In this document: positions 22,404 through 32,796 of the stretch, one piece after another
How the letters are laid out: every line of letters begins with the position of its first letter
How positions within the stretch are numbered: the stretch's first letter is position 1
Assembly: GCA_004431415.1 (NCBI GenBank)
Contig: QPMI01000522.1
Span: 248,001-312,000 of the forward strand
DNA: 64,000 nt
Source: Cyanophora paradoxa
Lineage: Eukaryota; Glaucocystophyceae; Cyanophorales; Cyanophoraceae
Reading direction: 5' to 3'
The notes under the pieces: generated by a model
Seen by the model: only the letters and a program-made list of their open reading frames with translations
Databases searched by the model: none
What the model was told of the DNA's origin: nothing
Made by a program: the position numbers and the translations under genes

Positions 22404-23805
22404 CTAGATGTCCTTCTTGCCCTCGGTGAGCGCCGGCTTGTCCGCGGCGGCCGCCGCCCCCTCCCCGCCCTCCTCGTCGTCGTCCCCTGGGAGGGCGAAC
22501 TTGCCGCCCGCGACGGCGTTCTCGACGGCGGCGGAGAGGCGCGCCTCGACCCTCCGCAGCGCCGCGAGCGTCTGCCTCAGGTTCTCCCGCGTCGTCGCCT
22601 TCTCGGCCGCGCTCGCGCCCCGCCGCTCCGCCTCGGCCCGCGCGCGCGCGTACGAGCCGGCGGACTGGCAGAGGCGCCACGCCGAGTCCAGCAGCACCAC
22701 GAACTTGGCGATACCCCCCTTGGAGAAGGCGTCGATGTCCGGCCGCAGAGCCTCGTCCTCTGCAGACCGCGCCGGACCGGACCGGACCGGGTCAGATCAG
22801 ATCAGATCAGATCAGGTGCGAGCGAGCGAGCGCACCGGCCTTCTGGCGCGTGAGGGTCGTCCTGACGACGTAGAGCGTGACGAGGAGGATGAGGAGGCCG
22901 AGGGCGAAGAGGCGGTACGTCGGGTTGAATACCATCGCGCAGAAGGCCGCCAGCCCGCCCGACGCCAGCGCCTGCACGGGCCCCCAGAGCGTGTCGGAGA
23001 GAGAAAGTGAGAGGGAGAGAGAGAGGGCGTACCGTGCGGGCCATGCCCATCTTGGACTTGTTGCGCTCGCCCAGGACGTTCCGCAGGTAGAGGTCGATGT
23101 CCTTCCGGTTGCGGATCTCCTTCGCCGTCAGCACGCGCAGCTCCTTCGCGCGCTCCTCGCACGCCTCCGAGATGTCGTCCAGCGTCGGCAGCGGCGTCGT
23201 GCCGTCCTCGCCCACCATCCCGAGCGCCGCGAGGGGCGCCGTCGAGCCGGTCAGGAACGAATCCAGCAGCGCGGCCGTCGCCTGGCTCGCCTCCCTGCGC
23301 TCGCTCCGCGTCGGCAACTCCGCGCGCCGAGGCCCGCGCGCGCCGCGGGGAGGCCGGACCGGAAGAACACGAGCGAGTAAAAGAGCGACTGCACCGCTTC
23401 CTCCGTTCGGTTCGTCTCTCCCATGAGCACGCTCGTGGTTATTTGCATGCGCTTGAACCTGGGCGGGGGGCGTCGGCGAAGGGCCATAATGAGCGCTACT
23501 CGCGACAGCCCGAACCGGTAGAACTGTTCGAGAACGTCCATCGGAAGCGTCTCCAGGTGCGGATCGGCGTCTTTGAGGGACGTTTTTAACCGCCGCACCG
23601 CCCGCGGAAGCGAGACAGCCTTGGCCGCCGGCAGCGAGGTCAGCGCGCTGCCCGCCGGCGCCTCGTCTCCGGCTGTAGAGGCAGCGGCCGAGCTAGCTAG
23701 ACTCTCATCGCCGCTCCACGTCTCGTCGCCGACCGCGGCCGGGAGGTCCTGGCCCTCCTCGGGCAAACTGTCGGCTGGCCCTCCGCGCGTCGCTCTCGGC
23801 GGCAT
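22404..23805 (-). CDS. Predicted membrane protein, unknown family
   Basis: Minus-strand gene of about four exons. Exon 1 starts at 23805 (MPPRATRGGPADSL...), is Ser/Ala/acid-rich, then becomes helical (VLEQFYRFGLSRVALIMALR) and ends near AVQSLFYSLVFF. Exon 2 (about 23310-23035) carries ISEACEERAKELRVLTAKEI and LYLRNVLGERNKSKMGMAR. Exon 3 (about 22985-22845) has two hydrophobic segments, LASGGLAAFCAMVFNP and LFALGLLILLVTLYVV, separated by TYR. Exon 4 (about 22760-22404) is helical with an acidic stretch (GDDDEEGGEG) and ends KKDI, stop at 22404-22406. The layout suggests an integral membrane protein with cytosolic helical ends. I do not recognise the family. Confidence 0.65.
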
Positions 23806-24168
23806 ACGGCTAGCCTACGCGTGTGGATGGTTTTATAGCGTCTTTGCTAAGCGCTACGCGTTGGCGGCGGAAGCCCTGCGAAGGATGCTCTCTAGATGCG
23901 GCCCCCGTGCGGCTCAATGACAGCGTACCCCTGTGCCGACCTGCCACCTCGCGCACGCGGCGCTTCCCGGAGCCTTCAGCGGCTTCCTGAGTTCCTCAAA
24001 CGATCTAGAGACCGGCAGTACAGCCTCGTCTCTTCGTCCGCAGTCCAACGGCTACCTGCACCGATCGCACGACCGACGCACCGGCGCGGCTCGAGCGGAA
24101 CTTGTAGTGGCTTAGATCAACCAGAATCAGCGGTTTCTGTTTGCCTGCCCACGCGAAGGGAGTCGGAG
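23806..24168. promoter_or_regulatory. Shared upstream region of divergent genes
   Basis: This 363-bp gap separates two divergent start codons (23805 minus, 24169 plus). At 23922-23939 the minus strand reads TCGGCACAGGGGTACGCT, similar to the elements at 4449-4465 and 21836-21853 but farther from the ATG. This suggests a longer 5' leader, or an untranslated first exon, for the minus-strand gene. Confidence 0.4.
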
Positions 24169-25535
24169 ATGCCGCCGAAGCGCGTGGACGAGCGCGTCAT
24201 AGAGATCCTCAGCAGCGATGACGACGACGACGACTGCGTCGTGGTCGCCAAGTCTCGTCGCAAGACGCTCGCGCCGCGGGCCCTCGGCCTTCAGCTGCCC
24301 CCGGCACCCGCGGCGCCGGCCCCGCGCCGGAGCTCTCGCCTCTCGGATCTCGGCGACGGCGAGCTGAAGGTAATGCGTCCATCTCGCGACCTCTCTCTCG
24401 CTCACGGGCCGCCTGCAGGTCGTTGGGGCGCAGGCGGGGGTCGCCCAGACCGCCCCCCACGCGCGCCAGCGTGCGTGCCGCCCCTTCCCCCTGCGAATTC
24501 GATCCGGCGACCGACCCCGCGCAGACTGCCTGGAGCACCCCTTCAAGCCCGGCGACGCGAACGTGAACGTGCAGCGCTGCGCCACGTGCTACTGCTGGGT
24601 GCGCCCGCGCACCCTGCGCGCCTCTGGCTCTAGATCTCCTCGCTCTGAGGGCGGGACAGGTCTGCGACATCCCAGCGAGCACATGCGCTTCCTGGGGCAC
24701 ACACTGCAACGGTGCGCGCCGCCAGCGCCGAGCTGGGAAGCTTAAGATCTTATAATTAAGATCTTAGATCTTATGAAGCTTAAGATCCGGGCCGCCTTCT
24801 CGTCTGTGAACGTTGCTGTTGGATTGACCCGGCCCGGCCCGCCCCGCAGCGACTGAGAAGGAGTCAAAGTGGATCCAGGAGAGGGGCATCGCGAGGCGAA
24901 AGGCGGCGGCGCCAGCGGCCAGCGCTTCCGCCCCGCGGCCGGCGCCGGCCCCCGCCCCGGCCGCCGTCCCGGCCCCGGCCCCGGCCCCGCGAGTGGCGCC
25001 GGGCCCCGCCCCGCGAGTGGCGCCGGGCCCCGCTCCGGCCCCGGCCCGCGAGCGGCTCCGGCGCCGGTCTTCCCGCACGCCTCCCGCGGCCCCGCAGCGC
25101 GCCGAGGTCGGAGGATGAGTCGGAAGAGGATTCCGACAGGGAGAATCAGGGGAGAACCCGAGGCAGCTGGCGGCGGCCCGCTGGGCGCCCCCGCGGCCGG
25201 CGCCGGCGCCGGCGCCGGCCCGCCGCTACTCGTCCTCCACGGACTACTCGAGCGAGGGGGAAGAGGCGCCGTTCGCGCCGGCCCGTGGCCGCCCGCAGAA
25301 GGCGCCGGTGGCGGCGGCGCCCGGCGCGCGGAAGGCCCCCTCCGGGCTGCAGAAGGCGCTGGCTTCCTCTTCGCGCGCCCCGCAGCGCGGCGGCGGCGGC
25401 GGCGTCGTCAAAAAGGCCCTCGCCCACAGCGGATCGGAATCCGCAAAGGCAAAGCAGGGGCACGGCTCCAAGAAGGCTCAGCAGGGGGGGCCCAAGCTCA
25501 AGAAGGCGCCCCTCGCGCCCCTCCCTGCCTCGTGA
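24169..25535 (+). CDS. Cys/His-rich protein resembling RPM1-interacting protein 13 (RIN13-like)
   Basis: Starts at the ATG at 24169 (MPPKRVDERVIEILSSDDDD), which has the look of a SUMO-interacting or acidic nuclear motif. Exon 1 ends at 24369 (GELK). Exon 2 from 24419 reads VVGAQAGVAQTAPHARQRAC, then DCLEHPF and QRCATCYCW. Exon 3 (24659-24709) reads VCDIPASTCASWGTHCN, and exon 4 begins TEKESKWIQERG near 24851. This order (VVG...PHARxxC, HPF, CxxCYCxVCDxPAxxCxxWxxHCxA) is the conserved block I associate with plant RIN13-like proteins, whose molecular role is poorly known. The tail is low-complexity (Ala/Pro repeats, then SEDESEEDSDREN), and the final KA-rich part (GSKKAQQGGPKLKKA) ends at the TGA at 25533-25535. 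The acidic and KA-rich segments are in different frames around 25104-25170, so an extra splice or an indel is needed there. Confidence 0.65.
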
Positions 25536-26183
25536 CGGCAGCAGGCTGGCTGGCCGGCTGTCCTCACCTCCAGGCTAGGAGCCGACAAGGTAGAGCCGAG
25601 TAGCATCAGTCAGAGAGTCGAACCAACTAACCGTTGAACCAAACAGTATGCAAACATGATCATGAGCCTCCAAACTCGTTTAATCGAATATTAATTCGAA
25701 CATGCACATGCACAACAGGTACCGCGCCACATGCATTCGCGGTACGTATCGTATTCAATTGCAATATTAATGATATCCGATGATCGATTCGAATTCAATG
25801 ATTCCCGAATTCCAATTCCAATTGCAATTGCAAGTTCTTCGATTCCGAAGTTCGTGGCATGATGCATATGGCCATGGATTCGTCACTCGCGCGCGCGCGT
25901 CACACGGCGTGTGCAGTGTGTGTCGTGATCACGGCGTGGCACACACTGACTGATCATGACTCGCAATCTGAATCGCAAATCGCAAAAGGCTCGAGACTCT
26001 GAGAAACGACATACCAATATGGTACTATGGTACTGAACTAACTGTAGTGCGTCAAAATGATCATGATGCATGCATTTCACTGTCAAAGAAACTCGAAAAA
26101 CAGAAAAAGATCGACTAACTCGTGAAAAAAAGGAGTGGGAGAACGATCGATGACCGGGCCCCTAAGAGGCCCTCAGAGACTCC
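25536..26183. other. Intergenic, AT-rich, palindrome-dense
   Basis: Between convergent 3' ends. GC drops sharply and the sequence is packed with short palindromes and inverted near-repeats: ACATGATCATGAG (25655), TTCGAATTC/GAATTC (25790-25815), CCAATTGCAATTGCAA (25815-25835), CGCGCGCGCG (25891), TGATCATGA (25951). No gene seen. Confidence 0.6.
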
Positions 26184-29100
26184 TCACTCGACGGTGGCGG
26201 CGCCCCCCTCGGCCCCCGGCTCCATCTCGAAGGTGATCTGGAACTCTCCAAGGGGCGCCGACGCGCCCGGCTCCTCCACGGCCGGCGCCGGCGCCGGCGC
26301 CGCCGCGGGGACCGGGGCCGGGGTCGGGGTTGAGAGCGCCTCGCCCTCGAGGCCGGCCCCGCGGGGCGCGGCGGGGACGGTGCTCGGCCGCTGCTCCCGC
26401 GAGGCGCGTGGGGAAAAGCCCCGCGGCGCGGACCGCCGCGGGCGGCCGGGCGGCGGGGGCCGTCGGGGGCCGCCGGGCGGCGCGGGGGCTCCCGGGGGCC
26501 GAGGATGGGGACCAGGCGAAGGGGCGGGGGGCGTAGGCGGAGAGCGGGTGGCGGGGCGGGCCCCGGGGCGAGAGGTCGATGGGGGGGCCGAAGGAGGCGA
26601 ACGCGGAGAGGGGTAGGGGCGCGTACGAGGGGGGCGCAACGCGCCCCAGGGCCGCGGCCACGGGGTCTGGTGAGGCCCCCAGGAAGGGGGGCGAGGAGCG
26701 CGCGTGCTCGGAGCGGGGTACGGGAATCGGGGCGCGGTAGCTGAGGAGGGCGTCGAGCTCCCGGGAGCCCACGGCGCCGGGGGTAGCCAGCGCGAGCCGC
26801 GCGAGATCGAGCAGGTCGAGCTGGAGGCCCGTACCCCCCGCCCCCCGCGCCCGCTCCACCTCCTGGTGGGGAAAGGCGTCGGCGGGGTACTGCGAGCGCG
26901 GGAAGGGGGTAGGGGATACGCACGAGGCTGCGTCGGTACACCTCGTGAGCCTCAGGGGTACGGAGCTGCGAGCCGGTGAAGCGGCCGGCCCGGACGAGCT
27001 GTAGGGGTGAGCGTGAGGGGCTGGGTGGGAAGGATTTCAGGAAAGGTACGCAATTACCTTGACTGTATCCCGGAGGATGGAGGGGGGAGGCTCGACGGGG
27101 GGCGACGGCATCCGGGGTACGGGGGCGGGGGCGGGGGGAGCAGAGCGGGGCTGGAGGGGAGGAGCCGACAGACTTTGGTGGGGAGAGGCGAGGGGACGCG
27201 AGGAAAGCCTGTGAGGGCCGCCAGGGCGCGGGGCGGACCGGGCGGGCTGGGGCGGGGCGGGAGCCCGCGCGGGGCGGCGGGCCGGGCCGGCGAGGGCGGG
27301 TCCGAGGCGGTGTCGGGGCGGGGCGCGAGGGGCGTGGCGGGCGCGTCGCGATCGGGTCCGCGCGACCGGAGGCGGCGGCGGCCGGGGAGGAGGCCGGGGC
27401 GGCGGCCCGGCGCCGCCGACGGAGCCGCCCTGCAGCAGCATTCGGACCACAGCGGCCATACTGCTGCCGCCGCCGCCGCCGTCGGCGGCGCCCTTGGGCG
27501 CGGAGGCGGCGGGTGCCTCCGCCCCCGCCTCGCCGTCCTCGTCGTCGTCGCCGCCGCCGCCGTTCTTGTCGCCGGCCTCGCGGCGGGCGGCGCGGCCGGC
27601 GGCGGCGGCCTGCTTGAGCCTCGCTTCCGTCATGACCCGCTGCAGCACGCGCTGCGCCGCTTGCTGCGGGGCGGGTCGAGTGAGCCGCGAAAAACAGAGC
27701 GTGTGGAGCGGGTGTACCTTGGCCTGGCGCTGGGGGGGGATGGTGCGGGAGGGGTGCAGCGGGGGCCGCCCGCCGGGGCCCGCCGGCGCCTCCCGAGCGA
27801 ATCGGTCCTTGGCCGTGGGGGGCAGGAACGAGCCCGAGGGCCCGGCCCCGGAGAGGCCCCGGGCCGCCTGGGCGCCGCCCAGGACCACGGAGGCCGCGAT
27901 GCTCCCCGCCACTCGGAAGCGCATCCGAGGCTGCCCAAAGATGAGGCGGGAGACAGGGGTACACAGTCGATCGATGGTTCGGCGTACCCGGCGCTGGGAG
28001 GCCTGCTTGATGGCCGAGCGGTCCAGCACCTCCTCCTCCTCCTCCTCCTCCGTCTCTTCGGGGTACCCCGTGGCCGCTTCTTCCCCCCCGGCGGCGGCGC
28101 CCCCTCCGGCCGGCTCCTCGAGCCCGGCGGCGGCCCGCGAGGCGCTCCGCCGGAGGGACGTCGCGTGCCGCTTGGAGAGCGCCCGGGGGAGGAGCACCGT
28201 CCGGCGGATCACCTCCTGCGCCTCCGCCCCGGTGGGAAGCGCCGGCCCGGGCGCCGCCCCCGCCGACCCGCCCGGCCCGGCCGGCCCGGCCGTCACCTGC
28301 TTCCGCGAGGAGCGGGAGCGCGGCAGCGGCACGCGCACGTTGCCGCCCTCGGGCTCGGGCGGCGCCGGCGCGGGCCCCGGGAGCTGGAAGGGCAGGAAGC
28401 GGAGGGATCGGGAGGAGGGCACCGGGGCGGCGGCCGGGGAGTAGAGGCGGCAGTGGGTGAGGAAGGCGACGAGCGCCGACGCGCGCTGAGAGAAGAGGGC
28501 GAAGAGGGCGGGGAGGTTCCCCGGGTCCACGCGCACCGCCGCCGCCGCAGCGGACGGCGCCGCCGCCGCCGCCGCGAGGGATAGCGCGGGAGGGGCCGTG
28601 GAGGGCGCCCAGGACAAGGCCGATTCGCCCGAGGGGGGGCGGGGTCCCAGCCGGGGGGAGGCGAGTAGCCCGCCGCCGCCGCCGCCGCTACCCGCGGCCG
28701 AGGAAGACGAGGAGGATGGGGCCGGGGGCAGGGCCGGGGGCGTGGCGGGCCGCGCGGCCGCCTCCTCGGCCCAGTGCTGAGTCGCGTCCACCAGCCGCCC
28801 CGCGATGTCCACCACCTGCGGGGGGTACCCGTTTGCGGGGGGGGGGGAAGACAGAGCCGGGGGTACAGCGCACCGCCTGCTGGGCGGAGCACGCGGCCTG
28901 CATGAGGGCCTTCGCCGCCGCGCGCTTCGCCTCCGACTCTCGCTCCGCGTGCTGCGGGCGGGAAAAAGGCACCGTCGGAAAAGGGCGCCGCAAGGATTCG
29001 AACCCGCGCACGATGATGCGCGAGTAGACGGCGTCGACGGCGCGGGCGTCGGAGGGGCCGGCGCCCACCGCGAAGCGCTTCTCCTCCACCTCCATGGTCA

Positions 29101-31983
29101 GCTCCCGCTGCGCTCGGACCGGTTGGATCGGGCGGAGATGAAAAGGGCCCCGGCGGGGCTCGAACCCGGGTCTGGAGGAGCGTCTGGACGCGGGCCTGCG
29201 CCTCGTCGGCGGCGGCGATGAGCTCCTCGCGCGCCGCCAGCTGCTGCAGCAGCCTGCGCGCGCCGCGCCGGGCCGGTTAGAGGGCGAGGGTGGAGGGGGG
29301 AAGGGAGAGAGAGAAGGGGGGTACCGCTCGTAGACGTCGACGGGGGAGTCGAGCCCCGTGTTCTCCACCAGCTGCCGGATCTGCGGGAAAGAATAACGCA
29401 CAAGAAAAAGCTTGCTGGAGGGAAGTACAGTCGGCCGCGCGCCTTGGCCTCGGCGCCCTCGACGCGGTTCTGCTGCCGCACATACTCCTCTCGCTTCTCG
29501 CGGTACAGCTCCAGCACCTGCGGCGGCGGGGCCCCGCCCTCGGATCAAATCGAGAGGCGAGGTGGAGGGGGGGGAGAAGGAGGAGGGGGGTACGGTGCCG
29601 ACCTTGCGTATGGACTCGGCGGAGACGGCGGAGCGGCCGGAGCCGTGCGCCGCGTCGAAAGCGATCGCGTCCCGGCGCTCCGCCTGCGCCCCGGAACCGG
29701 TACCCCCCGCTCAGACACCGGTACCCCCCGGGATTCTAGGAAAGAAGCGGCTGGGCGGCTGATAGGGGGCGGGCTACGCGGCTCTACGGGGGAGTCAGCC
29801 TAGGGGCGCTGGCGGGGGGCCGTTGCGTGGGCCACTAGGGGCTGCGTCTCTGAGCAATCTGAAGATAAGAGGCGGAAAGGCGACGGCTGGGCCGCTGGGG
29901 GCTGCTAGGGGTCCCTAGCAAATCCGACGACAGGGACCGGGGCGCGGATCCGGGCGCACGCACGCACGCACTGCCCTCGGTCCCCAAGAGAATCTATCTA
30001 AGAGAATCTAAGAGAATCTATCAATATGTAAAATATGTAAAAATCCGTCCCTAAGAGAATCAATCCATCAGAGAGGGCGCACGCGCTGCTGGAGGTCGCG
30101 GTTGAGTCCGATCTGGGCCTCGAGGAGCGCCCGGAGCGCCGCCAGCTGCGCCCGCCACTGCTCCCGGTTCCGGTGGATGCGCCCCGCCAGCCGCACCACC
30201 TGCGCCTGCGTGCGCGCGTGCCCCGGGGGGCGCGTCAGAGACCAGCAGAGACCACGTGCGTCTCTTGTCGGCACGAGCTCGCAGTCAGAAGAGGCGCGGG
30301 AGGATCTAGCTACTCTCGTCCTCTAGATCCAGGGTCTAGCCACTTAGTCCCTCAGCTCGCGCCCGTCATTCGAAGTTGTCGCGCACCTCGTCGGCGCGGC
30401 GCTGGGCCTCTAGCTACTCTCGTCCTCTAGATCTCGAGCCAGAGCCTAGCCAGGGAGGCCTGGCCAGGGAGGCTAGCCAGGGAGACCTCTGTAGATCTAG
30501 GTACTCTCGTTCTAGCCTAGACAGTTAGTTAGCCCGCTCCAAGAAGCACCTCGTCGGCGCGGCGCTGGGATAGCCAGCTATCCCGTGGGATAGCCTGGCT
30601 AGGATAGCTGGCTCGAGCCAGGGCCTAGCCAGCTAGCTAGCCCACGCACCTCGTCGGCGCGGCGCTGGGCCTTGGCGTCGGCGCGCAGCAGGACGAGCTC
30701 CTCCCCGTCCCCCGCGTTCTGCTCCAGCCGCCCCCGCACCTCCCCGAGCCTTAAGGAGGGGAGAGTGAGCAAGGGAGGAGGTAGGAAGGGAGGGAGGGAG
30801 GGAGGGAGGGGCGGCACCGGCGCTCGGCGGCGTGCCGGGCCTCGCGGGTGCGGTCGATCATGTGCTCGAGCGTCACCGCCGCCTCCGCCTGCTCCTCCAC
30901 CTGCCCAGAGGAGGACGACAGGTTGAGAGGAATCTAAAGGGACTACTCTTCTTCGCTGCTCTGTGTAGCGAGAAAGAGGCGGGCACCTTGGCCTCGGCCT
31001 CGGCGCACTGCCGTTCGAGCTCCTCAATGCGGCCCGCCTCCAAGCCCCGCTGCAGAGGAGGGCTCAGAGAAATGGGGGAGGGCGGCCGGCCGGCCGGGCA
31101 AGGATGCGAAAGGACTCGCCTCGGGGCGGAAGGAGGGGTGCGAGGGGTCCATCTCCGTCAGGTGCGCCAGCTGCACCTGCGGTGCGGCGGCAATTTGATC
31201 CCAATTCGATCTCAATTTGATCCCAATTCGATCCCATCCCATCCCTCCCTTCTTCTTCTCACCTGGAGAGTGTGGAGGCGCAGTTCGCGCTCGCGCCGGG
31301 CCGCCATGAGCGTGTCCAGCTCCCCGCGCATCCCCGCGATTGCGGTGCGCAGCCGCCCCGCCTCCCGCGTCGCCTTCTGCAGGTGCTGTCCCTGCAGGCG
31401 CCGGGCTGAGCAGGGGGCGAGGAAGCAGGGACGGGGGGGATGCAAAAGGCGTGGGGCGCACCAGCGACGCCTCGAGGATAGCCGCGCGCGCCCCCCAATG
31501 CAGGAGCCTGCGGCCGCATGAGCGTCTCTATGACCGGACCGAACGGGCGCCGGGAGGGCGCAGAGCGCACCGCGGGTCCCGTGCGACCTTGCGCGTGGTT
31601 CGCTTGCGCGCCGCCCGCGCCATGCGAAGGCGCGCGGCGACCGAGAGGCTGCTCTTGGGCCGCTCCTCGCCAGATTTGGACTTCTGCGCTTCCTCCTTCT
31701 GCATCGCCTCCGCGAGCTCCAACATCTCGCGCTCCTCCCGCGCCAGTCGCTCCGCCTCCTGCGGCGTGCGCGGGGCGGCGGTCGCATGCACAGCGTGCGA
31801 AGGCCAGCGGGGAGAGAGCACCTGCTCGAGCTCCTGAGTCTCGTCATGCGGCTCTGCTTGTGCCTTCTTGCTGGGCGTGTCAGGTGCATTCACGGTGCTC
31901 CCGCTGAATGTGATTGTAGCCGCTGGCAGCGACGTGCGCCGGGACTCCGACGTGCGCAGCTTCGAAGGGCTGCCGCTCGCCAT
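26184..31983 (-). CDS. Long coiled-coil protein, possibly axonemal/outer-dynein docking-like
   Basis: Minus-strand gene with many short exons. Exon 1 (31983-31822) starts MASGSPSKLRTSESRRTSLP and ends QELEQ at a GTGCTC donor. Following exons are almost wholly charged helix: AERLAREEREMLELAEAMQ (near 31740), LRTAIAGMRGELDTLMAARR (near 31310), LAHLTEMDPSHPSFRPE (near 31150), HMIDRTREARHAAER (near 30850), VRGRLEQNAGDGEELVLLR (near 30720), RIHRNREQWRAQLAALRALL (near 30150), MLELYREKREEYVRQQN (29517), IRQLVENTGLDSPVDVYE (near 29360), and ELTMEVEEKRFAVGAG (29100). From about 28815 it becomes Ala/Pro/Gly low-complexity with an acidic run (EETEEEEEEEVLDRS) and ends EMEPGAEGGAATVE, stop 26184-26186. 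The layout recalls outer-dynein-arm docking coiled coils of the CCDC151 kind (a TGxxSxxDVxER-like block), but this is only a resemblance. Introns commonly start GTACCCC. Confidence 0.6.
28951..29003 (-). other. Intron starting with a tRNA T-arm-like sequence
   Basis: On the minus strand the intron begins GTTCGAATCCTTGCGGCGCC followed by CTTTTCC and ends CCCGCCCGCAG. With the preceding exon base the start reads GGTTCGAATCC, a perfect match to the Pol III B-box consensus (GGTTCGANTCC), followed by what looks like a tRNA 3' acceptor strand and a T run. Confidence 0.5.
29109..29165 (-). other. Second intron starting with a tRNA T-arm-like sequence
   Basis: In the same coiled-coil gene the intron begins GTTCGAGCCCCGCCGGGGCC, then CTTTTCATC, and ends GAGCGCAG. 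It has the same B-box-like start, GC-rich 3' strand and T run as the intron at 28951-29003, yet the sequences are otherwise different. Confidence 0.5.
30290..30680 (-). repeat. Three divergent tandem copies of an exon edge plus intron
   Basis: The block GCACCTCGTCGGCGCGGCGC occurs near 30384, 30547 and 30649, each time followed by TGGG. Between them, AGATCTAGCTACTCTCGTCC-like and TAGCCAGGGA/TAGCCAGCTA segments also repeat. On the minus strand the block encodes QRRADEV at the end of a coiled-coil exon. Most likely one copy is used and the others are duplicated remnants inside a lengthened intron. Confidence 0.7.
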
Positions 31984-32322
31984 GGGGGCAGCGCTGCTCG
32001 CTGCGGCCCGGCCGTAGCTAAGCTGAAGCGCTCGCCGACCCGCACCGCAACGCGGCGTCTCTCAGCGAGACGCCGCTGATGACTGCGCCAACCCGCCCGT
32101 CTCGCTGGCTGAAGGAAGCGGCTGGGGCTGAAAGCGCACTGCAGGGGCAGCAGAGGCGAACCAGGGCCCTCTAGACTGCGGGCAAAACAGATCGGAGGAG
32201 GCCCAAGACAGGTGTTTCGCGTACCCCGGCAATCGTTGAATCGTTGAGCACGCGACTTAGCGAGCCCGTAGCCTGCTTCGTACACTGCCCGCTGGGCCTT
32301 CACAGTCGTCCCTCTAGCGAAA
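31984..32322. promoter_or_regulatory. Shared upstream region of divergent genes
   Basis: Gap of 339 bp between the coiled-coil gene (start 31983, minus) and a small plus-strand ORF (start 32323). At 32218-32229 the minus strand reads CCGGGGTACGCG, a weaker match to the GGGGTAC element seen before other minus-strand genes. Confidence 0.35.
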
Positions 32323-32547
32323 ATGATGGCCGCTGGGCCCTTCGGGGCCTCGTTCCCTATCGGGGCCGTCGGCTATTACCTCATCGAGCGGAACTACAAG
32401 GTGAAGGTGACCAAGGGTCAGGACCGCATTCGGGCGATGTACAAGGACGTCGAGGGTCACAACCCGCGCATCGAGACCGTTCCGGGCGCCCGGGAGCCCT
32501 GCTCTCTTTGCTGCGGTGAGCATCGTCACGACAACGTGCCCAAATGA
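32323..32547 (+). CDS. Small hypothetical protein (74 aa) or first exon
   Basis: Open frame from tandem ATGs (MMAAGPFGASFPIGAVGYYL) through ERNYKVKVTKGQDRIRAMYK to EPCSLCCGEHRHDNVPK and a TGA. A canonical GTGAGC donor occurs inside the codon after LCC, so the coding part may instead splice onward at about 32515. Codon use matches neighbouring exons and the sequence is not low-complexity, which argues for a real gene. The N-terminal glycine/aromatic stretch could be a short membrane-associated segment. I do not recognise the family. Confidence 0.5.
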   Translation: MMAAGPFGASFPIGAVGYYLIERNYKVKVTKGQDRIRAMYKDVEGHNPRIETVPGAREPCSLCCGEHRHDNVPK

Positions 32548-32796
32548 GCGCTTCCCCCCTGAGAAACTTCCCCCCAGGCACCGAAGCCCAGGGCGAGAAC
32601 TACTTCGCATCCCGCGGGATGCCCTCGGCCACTTCCTGCCTTATGCCCATCTTCTCGCTGTTCTCGGAGCCTGCTCCCCCGGTGGCCGCCACGGCTTCGC
32701 AGCGCTGTGAGCCGTCCCACCTCCGCTCGGAGATACGTCCGTTGGCCGCCAATTTGATCCGGTTTGTCTGCAGCTCTCCGGGACGTGCCGCAGGCG

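Noticed and set aside
27007-28584. 525-codon plus-strand frame
   Set aside because: Antisense to the coiled-coil gene, Arg/Gly-rich and without domains; a by-product of GC-rich DNA.
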